Assembly (NCBI GenBank): GCA_029961685.1
Contig: JARWKL010000010.1
Span: 10,685,931-10,749,930 of the forward strand
Direction: 5' to 3'
DNA from: Aristolochia californica
Taxonomy: Eukaryota > Streptophyta > Magnoliopsida > Piperales > Aristolochiaceae
Length of the DNA: 64,000 bases
Shown here: positions 1 to 13,298 of the stretch, in pieces
Layout: every line of letters starts with the position of its first letter
Position numbering within the stretch: position 1 is the stretch's first letter
The notes under the pieces: generated by a model
Told to the model about the DNA's origin: nothing
Database searches by the model: none
Seen by the model: the letters and a program-made list of their open reading frames with translations, nothing else
Made by a program: the position numbers and the translations under genes

Positions 1-472
1 CTTATTATTAGGGGCTGTACTACTGGAATTTCTAGAACAAGGATAACAAAACCTTGGAATTTCCAAAACAAGGATAACAAAACATTGGATCAGTTGAAAT
101 CTATTTTTGCATACAAGAACTCTAAAATTTGCTTTTTGATATGCTTATATCTTTTTTGTTTACGAGAAAAATGGGAGAAACAAAACTCAAGTTTGCAACT
201 AAAAACAAATTTGAACATCCAAAATGGAAATGCACAAATGCTAAGAGAGATAGTTCCATAAAGTATCTGTAATGTTTAAGGATAGGCAAAAAGTGGGTTG
301 TTTGGCCCTAGTAAATATCCAACCATTTGAGAATTTGATTTTTTCTACTCCTTGAAATTTTTGGATCATTAGGTCCACTTGCATCCTCAACATGTTTCTG
401 GCATGCATATCCACCACACTTAAAGCATGTTAGGATCCGTTAGAAGTCTCAATCCTATAAAATTCCACCAAG
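1..472 (+). repeat. Expanded first monomer (472 bp) with a 31-bp internal tandem duplication
   Basis: The window opens exactly at the C of the HindIII landmark. Bases 25-55 and 56-86 are two imperfect copies of a 31-bp segment (GGAATTTC...AAGGATAACAAAAC...). They are followed by a short degenerate stretch (GGATCAGTTGAAATC) that replaces the usual GTGCGTGAAATAATTTTG section before the GCATAC landmark. The remainder is an ordinary monomer. The end position is set by AAGTTTATTAT, a point variant of the landmark in which the HindIII site is lost. I see no gene in it. Confidence 0.85.
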
Positions 473-3400
473 TTTATTATTAGGGGCTTGACTAGTGGAA
501 TTTCCAGAACATGGATAACAAAACCTTGCAGTTCATTTTTAGTGCGTGAAATAATTTGGAAATTTTTTTTGCACACTTGAACTCTAAAATTTTCATTTTG
601 TTATTCCTCATATCTTTTTTTATTTATGATAAAATGGGAGCGTGAAAACTCAAGTTTGGTTCTGAAAACAAATTAGAAAATCCAAAATGGAAATGCACAA
701 ATGCTGAGAAAGATAGTTCCAAAAAGTATCGATGATTTTTAAGGATAGGCAAAAAGTGGGTTGCTTGGGCCGAGTAAATATCCAACCACTTGAGAATTTG
801 ATTTTTTCTACTCCTTGAAATTTTTGGATCTTTAGGTCCACTTGCATCCTCAACATGTTTCTGGCATGCATATCCACCACACTTAAAGCATGTTAGGATT
901 AGTTACAAGTCCCTTTCCTATAAAATTCCACCAAGCTTATTATTAGGGGCTGTACTAGTGGAATTTCCAGAAAATGCATAACAAAACCTTGGAGTTCATT
1001 TTTAGTGCGTGAAATAATTTTCAATTTTTTTTTGCATTCAAGAGCTCTAAATTTTCATTTTGTTATGCCTTATATATATTTTTTTTACGAGAAAAATGGG
1101 AGAGTGAAAACTCAAGTTTGGATCTGAAAACAAATTTGAACATCCAAAATGGAAATGCATAAATGCTGAGAGAGATAGTTCCTAAAAGTATTCGTGATTT
1201 CTAAGGATAGGCAAAATGTGGCTTGTTTGGCCCTGGTAAACATCCAACCTCCTTAGAATTTGAATTTTTCCACTCCTTGAAATTTTTGGATCATTAGGTC
1301 CACTTGCATCCTCAACATGTTTGTGGCATGCATAACCTCCACGCTTAAAGCATGTTAGGATCAGTTAGAAGTCACTTTCCTATAAAAGTCCATCAAGCTT
1401 ATTATTAGGGGTTGTACTAGTGGAATTCTAGAACATGGATAACAAAACCATGGAGTTCATTTTTAGTGCGTGAAATAATTTTCAAATTTTTTTTGCACTC
1501 ATGAACTCTAAACTTTCATTTTGTTATGCCTTTTATATTTTTTTTTACGAGAAAAATGGGAGAGTGAAAACTCATGTTTGGATCTGAAAACAAATTTGAA
1601 CATCCAAAATGGAAATGCACAAATGCAGAGAGAGATAGTTCCAAAAATTATTCGTGATTTTTAAGGTTAGGCAAAAAGTGGGTTGTTTGGTCCTAGTAAA
1701 TATCCAACCACTTGAGAAGTTGATTTTTTCTACTCCTTGAAATTTTTGGATCATTAGGTCCACTTGCATCGTCAACAAGTTTCTGGCATGCATATCCACC
1801 AGTCTTAAAGCATGTTAGGATCAGTTAGAAGTCTCTTTCCTATAAAATTCCACCATGCTTATTATTAGGGGCTGTACTCGTGGAATTTCCAGAACATGGA
1901 TAACAAAACCTTGGAGTTCATTTTTAGCGCGTGAAAGAATTTTCAATTTTTTTTGCATACATGAACTCTAAAATTTTCAGTTTGTTATGCCTCATATCTT
2001 TTTTGTATACGAGAAAAATGTGGGAGTGAAAACTCAAGTTTGGATCTGAAAACAAATTTGAACATCGAAAAGGGAAATGCACAAATGCTGAGAGAGATAG
2101 TTCCAAAAAGTATCAGTGATTTTTAAGATTAGGCAAAAAATGGGTTGTTTGGCCTAGGTAAATATCCAACCACTTTAGAATTTGATTTTTTCTACTCCTT
2201 GAAATTTTTGGATCATTAGGTGCACTTGCATCCTCAACATGTTTCTGGCATGCATTTCCACCACACGTAAATCATGTTAGGATCAATTAGAAGTCTCTTT
2301 CCTATAAAATTCCACCAAGCTTATTATTAGGGGCTGTACTGGTGGAATTTCAAGAACATGGATAACAAAACCTTAGAGTTCATTTTTAGTGCATGAAATA
2401 ATTTTCAAATGTTTTTTGCATACATGAACTCTAAAATTTTCATTTTGTTATGCCTTATATATTTTATGTTTACGAGAAAAATGGGAGAGTGAAAACTCAT
2501 GTTTGGATCTGAAAACAAATTTGAATATCCAAAAAGGAAATACAGAAATGCTGAGAGAGATAGTTCCAAAAAGTATCCATGATTTTTACGGATAGGGAAA
2601 AAGTGCGTTGTTTGGCCCTGGTAAATATCCAACCACCTGAGAATTTGATTTTTTCGACTCCTTGAAATTTTTGGATCATTAGGTCCACTTGCATCCTCAA
2701 TATGTTTTTGGGATGCATATCCAGCGCACTAAAAGCATGTTAGGATCAATTAGAAGTCTCATTCCTATAAAATTCCGCAGAGCTTATTATTAAGGGTTGT
2801 ACTTGTGGAATTTCCAGAACATGGATAACAAAACCTTGGAGTTCATTTTTAGTGCGTGAAATAATTTTGAAAATTTTTTTTGGCATACATGAACTCAAAA
2901 ATTTTCATTTTGTTATGCCATATATGTTATTTGTATATGAGAAAAAAGGGAGAGTGAAAACTCAAGTTTGGGACTAAAAACAAATTCTAACATCCAAAAT
3001 GGAAACGCACAAATGTTGAGAGAGATAGTTCCATAAAGTATCTGTGAATTTTAAGGACAGGCAAAAAGTGGGTTGTTTGGCCTTGGTAAATATCCAACCA
3101 CTTGAGACTTTGTTTTTTTCTACTCCATGAAATTTTTGGATCATTAGGTCCACGTGCATCCTCAACATGTTTCTTGCATGCATATCCACCACACTTAAAG
3201 CATGTTAGGATCATTTCGAAGTCCCTTTCCTATAAAATTTCACCAAGCTTATTATTAGGGGCCGTACTAGTAAAATTTTTAGAACATGCATAACAAAACC
3301 CTTCAAGTTCAATTTCAGTGCGTGGAATAATTTTCAAATTTTTTTTGCATGCATGACCTCTAAAATTTTCATTTTGTTATGTTTTATATGTTTTATGTTT

Positions 3401-6400
3401 ACGAGAAAAGTAGGATAGAGAAAACTGAAGTTTTGATCTGAAAAAAAATTTGATCATCCAAAATGGAAATTTAAAAATGCTGGGAGAGATATTTCCAAAA
3501 AGTATCTGTGATTTTTAAGGATAAGTAAAAAGTGGGTTGTTTGGCCCTGGTAAATATCCAACCACTTGAGAGTTTAATTTTTTGCACTCCTTGAAATTTT
3601 TGGATCATTAGGTCCACTTGCATCCTCAACATGTTTCTGGCATGCATATCCACCACACTTAAAGCATGTTCGGATCAGTTAGAAGTCCCTTTCCTATAAA
3701 ATTCCACCAAGCTTTTTATTAGGGGCTGTACTAGTGGAATTTCCAGAACATGGATAACAAAACATTGGAGTTCATTTTTAGTGAGTGAAAAAATTTTCAA
3801 TTTTTTTTTGCATACATGAACTCTAAAATTTTGAGTTTGTTATGCCTTATATATTTTTTTTTACGAGAAAAATGAGAGAGTGAAAACTCAAGTTTGGATC
3901 TGAAAACAAATTTGAACATCCAAAATGGAAATGCACAAATGCTGAGAGAGATACTTCCAAAAAGTATCTGTGATTTCTATGGATAGGCAAAAAGTGGGTT
4001 GTTTGGCCCTGGTAAATATCCAACCACTTGAGAATTTGATTTTTTCTACTATTTGAAATTTTTGGATCATTAGGTCCACTTGCTTCCTCAACATGTTTCT
4101 GACATGAATATCCACCACACTTAAAGCATGTAAGGATCAGTTAGAAGTCCCTTTCCTATAAAATTCCACCAAGCTTATTATTAGGGGTTGTACTTGTGGA
4201 ATTTCCAAAACATGGATAACAAAACCTTGGAGTTCATTTTTAGTGCGTGAAATAATTTTCAAATTTTTTTGCATACATGAACTCTAAAATTTTCATTTTG
4301 TTCTGCCTTATATCTTTTTTGTTTAGGAGAAAAATGGGAGAGTGAAAATTCAAGTTTGGAACAGAAAACAAAATTCAACATCCAAAATGGAAATGCACAA
4401 ATGCTGAGAGAGATAGTTCCAAAACGTATCTGTGATTTCTATGGATAGGCAAAAAGTGGGTTGTTTGGCCCTGGTAAATATCCAACCACTTGAGAATTTG
4501 ATATTTTCTACTATTTGAAAATTTTGGATCATTAGGTCCACTTGCTTCCTCAACATGTTTCTCGCATGCATATCCACCACACTTAAAGCATGTTAGGATC
4601 AGTTAGAAGTCCCCTTCCTATAAAATTCCACCAAGCTTACTATTAGGGGTTATACTAGTGGAATTTCTAGAATATGGATAACAAAACCTTGGAGTTCATT
4701 TTTAGTGCGTGATATAATTTTGAAATTTTGTTTTGCATACATGTACTCTGAAATTTTCTTGTTGTTATGCCCAATATCTATTTTGTTTGCAAGAAAAATG
4801 GGAGACTAAAAACTCAAGTTTGGATCTAAAAACAAATTTGAACATCCAAAATGGAAATGCACAATTGCTGAGAGAGATAGTTCCATAAAGTATATGTGAT
4901 TTTAAGGATAGGCAAAAAGTGGGTTGGTAGGCGCTGGTAAATATCCCACCACTTGAGAATTTTATTTTTTCTACTCCTTGAAATTTTTGTATCTTTAGGT
5001 CCACTTGCATCCACAACATGCTTCTTGCATGCATATCCACCACACTTAAAAGCATGTTAGGATCAGTTAGAAGTCCATTTCCTATAAAATTCCACCAAGC
5101 CTATTATTAGCGGTTGTACTAGTGGAATTTCTAGAACACGGATAACAAAACCTTGGAGTTCATTTTTAGGGCGTGAAATAATTTTGAATTTTTTTTTGCG
5201 CACATCAACTCTAAAATTTTCATTTTGTTATGCCTTTTTTCTTTTTTGTTTACAAGAAAAATGGGAGAGTGAAAACTCAAGTTTTGATATGAAAACAAAT
5301 TTGAACATCCAAAATGGAAATGCACAAATGCTGAGAGAGATAGTTCCATAAAGTATCTGTGATTTTTAAGGATAGGAAAATAGTGGGTTGTTTGGCCTTG
5401 GTAAATATCCAACCACTTGAGAATTGGATTTTTTCTACTCCTTGAAATTTTTGGATCATTAGGAACATTTACATCCTCAACTTGCTTTTGGCACGCATAT
5501 CCACCACACTTAAAGCATCTTAGGATCAGTTAGAAGTCCATTTCCTATAAAATTCCACCAAGCTTATTATTAGGGACTGTACTAGTAGAATTTCCAGAAG
5601 ATGGATAACAAAACCTTGGAGTTCATTTTCATGGCGTGAAATAATTTTGAAATTTTTTTTTGCGCACATGATCTCCAAAATTTTCATTTTGTTATCCCTT
5701 ATATCTTTTTTTTGTACGAGAAAAATGGGAGAGTGAAAACTCAAGTTTGGATCTGAAAACAAATTTGAACATCCAAAATGGAAATGCACAAATGCTGAGA
5801 GAGATATTTCCATAAAGTATCTGTGATTTTTAAGGATAGGCAAAAAGTGGGTAGTTTGGCCCAGGTAAGTATCTAACCACTTGAGAATTTTATTTTTTCT
5901 ACTCCTTGATATTTTTGGATCATTAAGTCACCTTGTATCCTCAACATGCTTCTGGCATGCATATCCACCACACTTAATGCATCTTAGGATCAGTTAGATG
6001 TCACTTTCCTATAAAATTCCACCTAGCTTATTATTCGATGTTGTACTAGTGGAGTTTCATGAACATGGATAACAAAACCTTGGAGTTCATTTTTAGTGGG
6101 TGAAATAATTTTAAATTTTCTTTTGCATACTTGAACTCTAAAATTTTCATTTTGTTATGCATTATATCATTTTTGTTTACGAGAAAAAGGGAGAGTGAAA
6201 ACTCAAGTTTGGATTTGAAAACAAATTTGAACATCCAAAATGGAAATGCAGAAATGATGAGAGTGATAGTTCCAAAAAGTATTCATGCGTTTTAAGGATA
6301 GGCAAAAAGTGGGTTGTTCTGGCCTAGTAAATATCCAACCACTTGAGAATTTGATTTTTTCTACTCCTTGAAATTTTGGGATCATAAGGTCCACTTGCTT

Positions 6401-6488
6401 CCTCAACATGTTTCTGGCATGCATATCCACCACACTTAAAGCATGTTAGGATCAGTTAGAAGTCGCTTTCCTATAAAATTCCACCAAG
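473..6488 (+). repeat. Thirteen full-length monomers (460-465 bp), no strong higher-order pattern
   Basis: Units start at 473, 936, 1398, 1858, 2320, 2783, 3248, 3712, 4174, 4636, 5100, 5563 and 6027. Many carry ATTTTCAA before the T-tract where the rest of the window has ATTTTGAA or GAAA, and GTTAGAAGTC rather than GTTACAAGTC near the 3' end. The neighbours at 3712 and 4174 share TTTCTATGGATAGG, CTATTTGAAA and CTTGCTTCCTC, so they are sister copies. The other units differ from each other by scattered substitutions. No gene, RNA gene or mobile element is visible. Confidence 0.93.
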
Positions 6489-6929
6489 CTTACTATTAGG
6501 GGCTGTACTAGTGGAATTTCTAGAACATGGATAACAAAACCTTGGAGTTCATTTTTAGTGCGTGAAATAATTTTAAAATTTTTTTTTGCATACATGAACT
6601 CTAAAATTTTCTTTTTGTTATGCCTTATATCTTTTTTGTTTACGAGAAAATGGGAGACTAAAAACTCAAGTTTGGAACTAAAAAAAAATTTAAACATCCA
6701 AAATGGAAATGCACAAATGCTGATAGAGATAGTTCCATAAAGGCAAAAAGTGGGTTGTTTGGCCATGCTAAATATCCAACCACTTGAGAATTTGATTTTT
6801 TCTACTCCTTGAAACTTTTGGATCATTAGGTGCACTTGTATCCTCAACATGTTTCTGGCATGCATATCCACCACACTTAAAGCATGTTAGGATCAGTTAG
6901 AAGTCTCATTCCTATTAAATTCCACCAAG
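6489..6929 (+). repeat. Shortened monomer (441 bp), about 21 bp deleted near 6739
   Basis: The order is normal until AGTTCCATAA at 6731-6740. The sequence then jumps directly to AGGCAAAAAG, losing the stretch that normally reads GTATCTGTG...AAGGAT. The flanks at the break share only AAG/AGG-like bases, so this is a simple small deletion. The rest of the unit is ordinary. Confidence 0.85.
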
Positions 6930-7303
6930 CTTATTATTAGGGGTTGTACTAGTGGAATTTCCAGAAAATGGATAACAAAACCTTGGAGTTCATTTTTAGT
7001 GCGTGAAATGATTTTGAAATTTTTTTTGTATACGTGTTCTCTAAAATTTTAATTTTGTTATGCCTTATATCTTTTTTGTTTGCGAGAAAAATGGGAGAGT
7101 GAAAATTGAAGTTTGGATCTAAAAACAAATTTGAACATCCAAAATGGAAATGTAGAAATGCTGAGAGAGATAGTTCCAAAAAAGTATTTTTGATTTTTAA
7201 GGATAGGCAAAAAGTTTGTTGTTATGGCCTGGTATATATCAAACCACTTGCGAATTTGATTTTTTCGAAGTTAGAAGTCTCATTCCTATATAATTGCACC
7301 AAG
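6930..7303 (+). repeat. Truncated monomer (374 bp), about 88 bp deleted near 7267
   Basis: At 7260-7275 the sequence passes from GATTTTTTCGA straight into AGTTAGAAGTCTC. The whole GAAATTTTTGGATCATTAGG to AAAGCATGTTAGGATC part of the unit is missing, including the GCATGCAT palindrome. The array phase continues normally at 7304 (AAGCTCATTATTAG, HindIII site lost). The unit lies directly after another shortened monomer, so two deletions are adjacent. Confidence 0.88.
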
Positions 7304-9603
7304 CTCATTATTAGGGATTGTACTAGTGGAGTTTCCAGAACATGGATAAAAAAACCTTGAAGTCAATTTTTAGTGCGTGAAATAATTTTCAAATTTTTTT
7401 TGCACACATGAACTCTAAAATTTTCATTTTGTTATTCCTTATATCTTTTTTCTTTACGAGAAAAAAGGGAGAGTGATACCTCATGTTTGGATCTGAAAAC
7501 TAATTTAAACATCCAAAATGGAAATGCACAAATGCTGAGAAAGATAGTTCCAAAAAGTATCGGTGATTTTTAAGATTAGGCAAAAAGTGGGTTGTTTGGC
7601 CCTGGTAAATATCCAACCACTTGAGAATTTGATTTTTTCTACTCCTAGAAATTTTTGGATCATTAGGTGCACTTGCATCCTCAACATGTTTCTGGCATGC
7701 ATATCTACCACACTTAAAGCATGTTAAGATCAGTTAGAAGTCTCTTTCCTCTAAAATTCCACCAAGCTTATTATTAGGGGTTGTACTGGTGGAATTTGCA
7801 GAACATGGATAACAAAACCTTAGAGTTCATTTTAAGTGCGTGAAATAAATTTCAAATTTTTTTTGCATACATGAACTCTAACATTTTCATTTTTTATGCC
7901 TTATATCTTTTTGGTTTATGAGAAAAATAGGAGAATGAAAACTCAAGTTTGGATCTGAAAATAAATTTGAACATCCAAAATGGAAATGCAGAAATGCTGA
8001 CAGAGATAGTTCAAAAATATATCCATGATTTTTATGGATACGTAAAAAGTGGGATGTTTGGCCCTAGTAAATATCCAACCACTGGAGAATTTGATTTTTT
8101 CTACTCATTGAAATTTTTGGATCATTAGGTGCACTTGAATCCTCAACATGTTTCAGGCATGCATTTCCACCACACTTAAAGCATGTTAGGATCAGTTAGA
8201 AGTCTCATTCCTATATAATTCCACCAAGCTTATTATTAGGGGCTGTACTAGTGGAGTTTTCAGAACATGGATAACAAAACCTAGGAGTCCATTTTTAGTG
8301 CGTGAAATAATTTTGAAATTTGTTTTTGCATTTTCTTTTTGTTATGCCTTTTATCTTTTTGGTTTAGGAGAAAAATGGGAGACTGAAAACTCAAGTTTGG
8401 AACGAAAAACAAATTTGAACATCCAAAATGGAAATGCACAAATGCTGAGAGAGATAGTTCCATAATGTATCTGTGATTTTTAAAGTTAGGCAAAAAGTGG
8501 GTTGTTTGGCCTTGGTAAATATCCAACCACTTGAGAATTTGATTTTTTCTACTCCTTGAAATTTTTGGATCATTAGGTCCACTTGCATCCTCAACATGTC
8601 TCTGGCAAGCATATCCACCACACTAAAAGCATGTTGGGATCAGTTAGAAGTCTCATTCCTATAAAATTCCACCAAGCTTATTATTAGGGGCTGTACTTGT
8701 GGAATTTCCAGAACATGGATAACAAAACCTTGGAGTTCAATTTTAGTTCGAGAAATAATTTTGAAATTTTTTTTTGCATACATGAACTCAAAAATTTTCA
8801 TTTTGTTATGCCTTATATCTTTTTTGTATACGAGAAAAAAAGGAGAGTGAAACTCAAGTTTGGATCTGAAAACAAATCTGAACATCCAAAATGGAAATGC
8901 ACAAATGCTGAGACAGATAGTTCCAAAAAGTATCAGTGATTTTTAGGGATAGGCAAAAAGTGGGTGTTTTGGCCCTTGTAAATATCTAACCACTTGAGAA
9001 TTTCATTTTTTCTTCTCCTTGAAATATTTGGATCATTAGGTGCACTTGCATCCTCAACATGTTTCTGGCATGCATATCCATCACACTCAAAGCATGTTAG
9101 GATCAATTAGAAGTCTCTTTCCTATAAAATTCCACCAAGCTTATTATTAGGGACTGTACATGTGGAATTTCCAGAACATGGATAACAAAACCTTGGAGTT
9201 CATTTTTAGTGCATAATGTAATTTTCAATTTTTTTTTTGCATACTTGAACTCTTAAAGTTTCATTTTGTTACGCCTTATATCTTTTTTGCTTACGAGAAA
9301 AATGGGAGAGTGAAAACTCAAGTTTGGATCAGAAAACAAATTTTAACATCCAAAATGGAAATGCACAAATGCTGAGAGATATAGTTCCAAAGAGTATCTG
9401 TGTTTTTTCAGTATAAGCAAAAAGTGGGTTGTTTGGCCCTGGTAAATATCCAACCACTTGAGAATTTGATTTTTTCTACACCATGAAATTTTAGGATCAT
9501 TAGGTCCACTTGCATCCTCAACATGTTTCTGGCATGCATATCCACCACACTTAAAGCATGTTAGGAACAGTTAGAAGTCCCTTTCCTATAAAATTCCACC
9601 AAA
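7304..9603 (+). repeat. Five monomers, one of them shortened to 448 bp (8229-8676)
   Basis: Units start at 7304, 7767, 8229, 8677 and 9140. The one at 8229 has lost about 16 bp after its T-tract: TTTTTGCATTTTC replaces the longer GCATACATGAACTCTAAAATTTTC. All five keep the full order of landmarks elsewhere. Nothing other than satellite is present. Confidence 0.92.
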
Positions 9604-12600
9604 CTTATTATTAGGGGCTGTACTAGTGGAATTTCCAGAACATGGATAACAAAACCTTGTAGTACATTTTTAGTGCGTGAAATAATTTTCAAATTTGTTT
9701 TGCATACATGAACTCTAAAATTTTCATTTTGTTATGCCTTATATCTTTTTTGTTTATGAAAAAAATGGGAGAGTGAAAACTCAAGTTTGAATTTGAAAAC
9801 AAATTAGAACATCCAAAATGGAAATGCACAAATGCTGAAAGAGATAGTTCCAAAAAGTACCAGTGATTTGTAAGTATCAGCAAAAAGAGGGTTGTCTGGC
9901 CCTGGTAAATATCCATGCACTTGAGAATTTCATTTTTTCTACTCCTTGAAATTTTGGGATCATTAGCTCCACTTGCATCCTCAACATGTTTCTGGCATGC
10001 ATGCCCACCACACTTAAAGCATGTTAGGATCAGTTAGAAGTCCCTTTCCTATAAAATTCCACCAAGCTTATTATCAGGGGTTGTTCTAGTGGAATTTCCA
10101 GAATGGACAACCAAACCTTGGAGTTCATTTTTAGTGCGTGAAATAATTTTCAAATTTTGTTTTGCATACGTGTTCTCTAAAATTTTCATTTTGTTCTGCC
10201 TTATATCTTTTCTGTTTACGAGAAAAATAGGAGAGTGAAAATTCAAGTTTGGATCTGAAAACAAATTAAAACATCCAAAATGAAAATGCAAAAATGATGA
10301 GAGAGATAGTTCCAAAAAAGTATTTTTGATTGTTAAGGATAGGCAAAAAGTGGGTTGTTTGGGCCTGTCCAACAGGTTGAGAATTTGATTTTTTCTACTT
10401 CTTGAAATTTTTAGATCAATAGGTCCACTTGCATCCTCAACATGTTTCTGGCATGCATCTCCACCACACATAAAGCATGTTAGGATCAGTTAGAAGTCCC
10501 TTTCCTATAAAATTCCACCAAGCTTATTATTAGGGGTTGTACTGTTGGAATTTCCTGAACATGGATAACAAAACCTTGGATTTCATTTTTAGTGCGTGAA
10601 ATAATTTTCAAATTTTTTTTGCACACATGAACTCTAAAATTATCATTTTGCTATTCCTTATATCTTTTTTGTTTACGAGAAAAATGGGAGAGTGAAAACT
10701 CAAGTTTGGATCTGAAAACAAATTTGAACATCCAAATTGGAAATGCAGAATTGCTAAGAGAGATAGTTGCAAAAAAGTATCTTTGATTTTTAAGGATAGG
10801 CAAAAAGTGGGTTGTTTGGCCCTGGTAAATATCCAACCACTTGAGAATTTGATTTTTTCGACTCCTTGAAATTTTTGGATCATTCTTTCCACTTGCATCC
10901 TCAACACGTTTATGGTACGCATATCTACCACACTTGAAGCATGTTAGGATCAGTTAGAAGTCCCTTTCCTATAAAATTCCACCAAGCTTATTATTAGGGG
11001 TTGTACTAGTGGAATTTCCAGAACATGGATAACAAAACTTGTAGTTCATTTTTAGTGCGTGAAATAATTTTCAAATTTGTTTTGCATACATGAACTCTAA
11101 AATTTTTAGTTTGTTATGCCTTATATCTTTTCTGTTTAAGAAAAAAATGGGAGTGTGAAAGCTCAAGTTTGGATCTGAAAACAAATTTGAACATCCAAAA
11201 TGGAAATGCACAAATGCTGAGAGAGATAGTTCCAAAACGTATCAGTGATTTGTAAGGATTAGTAAAAAGTGGGTTGTTTGGCCCTGGTAAATATCCATCC
11301 ACTTGAGAATTTGATTTTTTCTACTCCTTGAAATATTTGGATCATTAGGTCCACTTGCATCCTCAACATGTTTCTGGCATGCATATCCACCACACTTAAA
11401 GCATGTTAGGATCAGTTAGAAGTCCCTTTCCTATAAAATTCCACCAACCTTATTATAAGGGGTTGTACTAGTGGAATTTCCAGAACATGGATAACAAAAC
11501 CTTGGAGTTCATTTTTAGTGCCTGAAATAATTTTGAAATTTTTTTTTGCATACATGTTCTCGAAAATTTTCATTTTGTTATGCCTGATATCTTTTCTGTT
11601 TACGAGAAAAATAGGAGAGTGAAAATTCAAGTTTGGATCTGAAAACAAATTTGAACATCCAAAATGGAAATGCAAAAATGCTGAGAGAGATAGTTCCAAA
11701 AAAGTATCTTTGATTTTTAAGGATAGGCAAAAAGTGGGTTGTTTGGGCCTGTCCAACAACTTGAGAATTTTATTTTTTCTACTCATTGAAATTTTTCGAT
11801 CATTAGGTTCACTTGCATCCTCAACTTGTTTCTGGCATGCATATCCACCACACATAAAGCATGTTAGGGTCAGTTAGAAGTCCCTTTCCTATAAAATTCC
11901 ACCAAGCTTATTTTTAGGGGTTGTACAGGTGGAATTTCCATAACATGGATAACAAAACCTGGGAGTTCATTTTTAGTGCGTGAAATAATTTTCAAATTTT
12001 TTTTGCACACATGAACTCTAAAATTATCATTTTGTTATTCCTTATATCTTTTTTGTTTACGAGAAAAATGGGAGAGTGAAAATTCAAGTTTGGATCTGAA
12101 AACAAATTTGAACATCCAAAATGGAAATGCAGAATTGCTAAGAGAGATAGTTGCAAAAAAGTATCTTTGATTTTTAAGGATAGGCAAAAAGTGCGTTGTT
12201 TGGCCATGGTAAATATCCAACCACTTGAGAATTTGATTTTTTCTGCTCCTTGAAAATTTTGGATAATTCGGTCCACTTGCATCCTCAACACGTTTATGGT
12301 ATGCATATCTACCACCCTTGAAGCATGTTGGGATCAGTTAGAAGTCCCTTTCCTATAATATTCCACTAAGCTTATTATTAGGGGTTGTACTAGTGGAATT
12401 TCCAGAACATGGATAACAAAACCTTGTAGTCCATTTTTAGTGCGTGAAATAATTTTGAAATTTTTTTTGCATACTTGAACTCTAAAATTTTCAGTTTGTT
12501 ATGCCTTATATCTTTTTTGTTTATGAAAAAAATGGGAGAGTGAAGACTCAAGTTTGGATCTGAAAAAATATTTGAACCTCCAAAATGGAAATGCACAATT

Positions 12601-12834
12601 GCTGAGAGAGATAGTTCGAAAAAGTATCAGTGATTTTGAAGGATGGGCAAAAAGTGGGTTGCTTGGCCCTGGTAAAATATCCATCCACTTGAGAATTTGA
12701 TTTTTTCTACTGCTTGAAATTTTTGGATCATTAGGTCCACTTGCATCCTCAACTTGTTTCTGGCATGCATATCCACCACACTTAAAGCATGTTAGGATCA
12801 GTTAGAAGTCCTTTTCCTATAAAATTCCACCAAG
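9604..12834 (+). repeat. Trimeric higher-order repeat, about 1384 bp, 2.3 copies
   Basis: Seven monomers follow the order A-B-C-A-B-C-A. A units (9604, 10987, 12371) share CTTGTAGT(A/T/C)CATTTTT, a run of A after TTTATG or TTTAAG, CAGTGATT, and TATCCATGCAC/TATCCATCCAC instead of TATCCAACCAC. B units (10067, 11449) share the private deletion GGGCCTGTCCAACA, a TGTTCTCTAAAA/TGTTCTCGAAAA change and CACACATAAAGC; they are 456 and 458 bp. C units (10523, 11907) share AAATTATCATTTTG, AGAATTGCTAAGAG, AGTTGCAAAAAAG and CAACACGTTTATGGTA. The spacing between equivalent units is 1382-1384 bp. This shows amplification of three monomers as a block. Confidence 0.9.
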
Positions 12835-13298
12835 CTTATTATTAGGGTTTGTACTAGTGGAATTTCCAGAACAAGGATAACAAACCTTGGACTTCATTTT
12901 TAGTGCGTGAAATAATTTGGAATTTTTTTTTTTGCATACATGAAGTCTAAAATTTTCTTTTTGTTATGCCTTATATCTTTTTTGTTTACTAGAAAAATGG
13001 GAGATAGAAAACTCAAGTTTGGAACTAAAAACAAATTTGAACATCCAAAATGGAAATGCACAAATGCTGAGAGAGATAGTTCCATCAAGTACTTGTGAAT
13101 TTTAAGGATAGGCAAAAAGTGGGTTGTTTTGCCTTGGTAAATATCCAACAACTTGAGAATTTGATTTTTTCTACTCCTTGAAATTTTTGGATCATTAGGT
13201 CCACGTGCATCCTCAACATGTTTCTTGCATGCATATCCACCACACTTAAAGCATGTTAGGATCAGTTAGAAGTCCCTTTCCAATAAAATTCCACCATG
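12835..13298 (+). repeat. Single full-length monomer (464 bp)
   Basis: This is an ordinary unit between the trimer and the 17-bp-deletion pair. It has a long T-tract near 12917-12933 and ACTTGTGAATTTTAAGG in the middle. I see no gene. Confidence 0.9.

Noticed and set aside
379..432. AACATG...CATGTT inverted repeat and GCATGCAT palindrome as a hairpin regulatory element
   Set aside because: The arms are only six bases with a loop of over 30 bases, and the palindrome is short. Such strings are expected in AT-rich repeats, so no function is inferred.
3102..3293. Plus-strand open frames of 60-84 codons, such as this one and those at 6558, 7106, 23045 and 62580
   Set aside because: They are short, repeat-derived, without domain or codon signal, and overlap longer antisense frames that are also repeat-derived.
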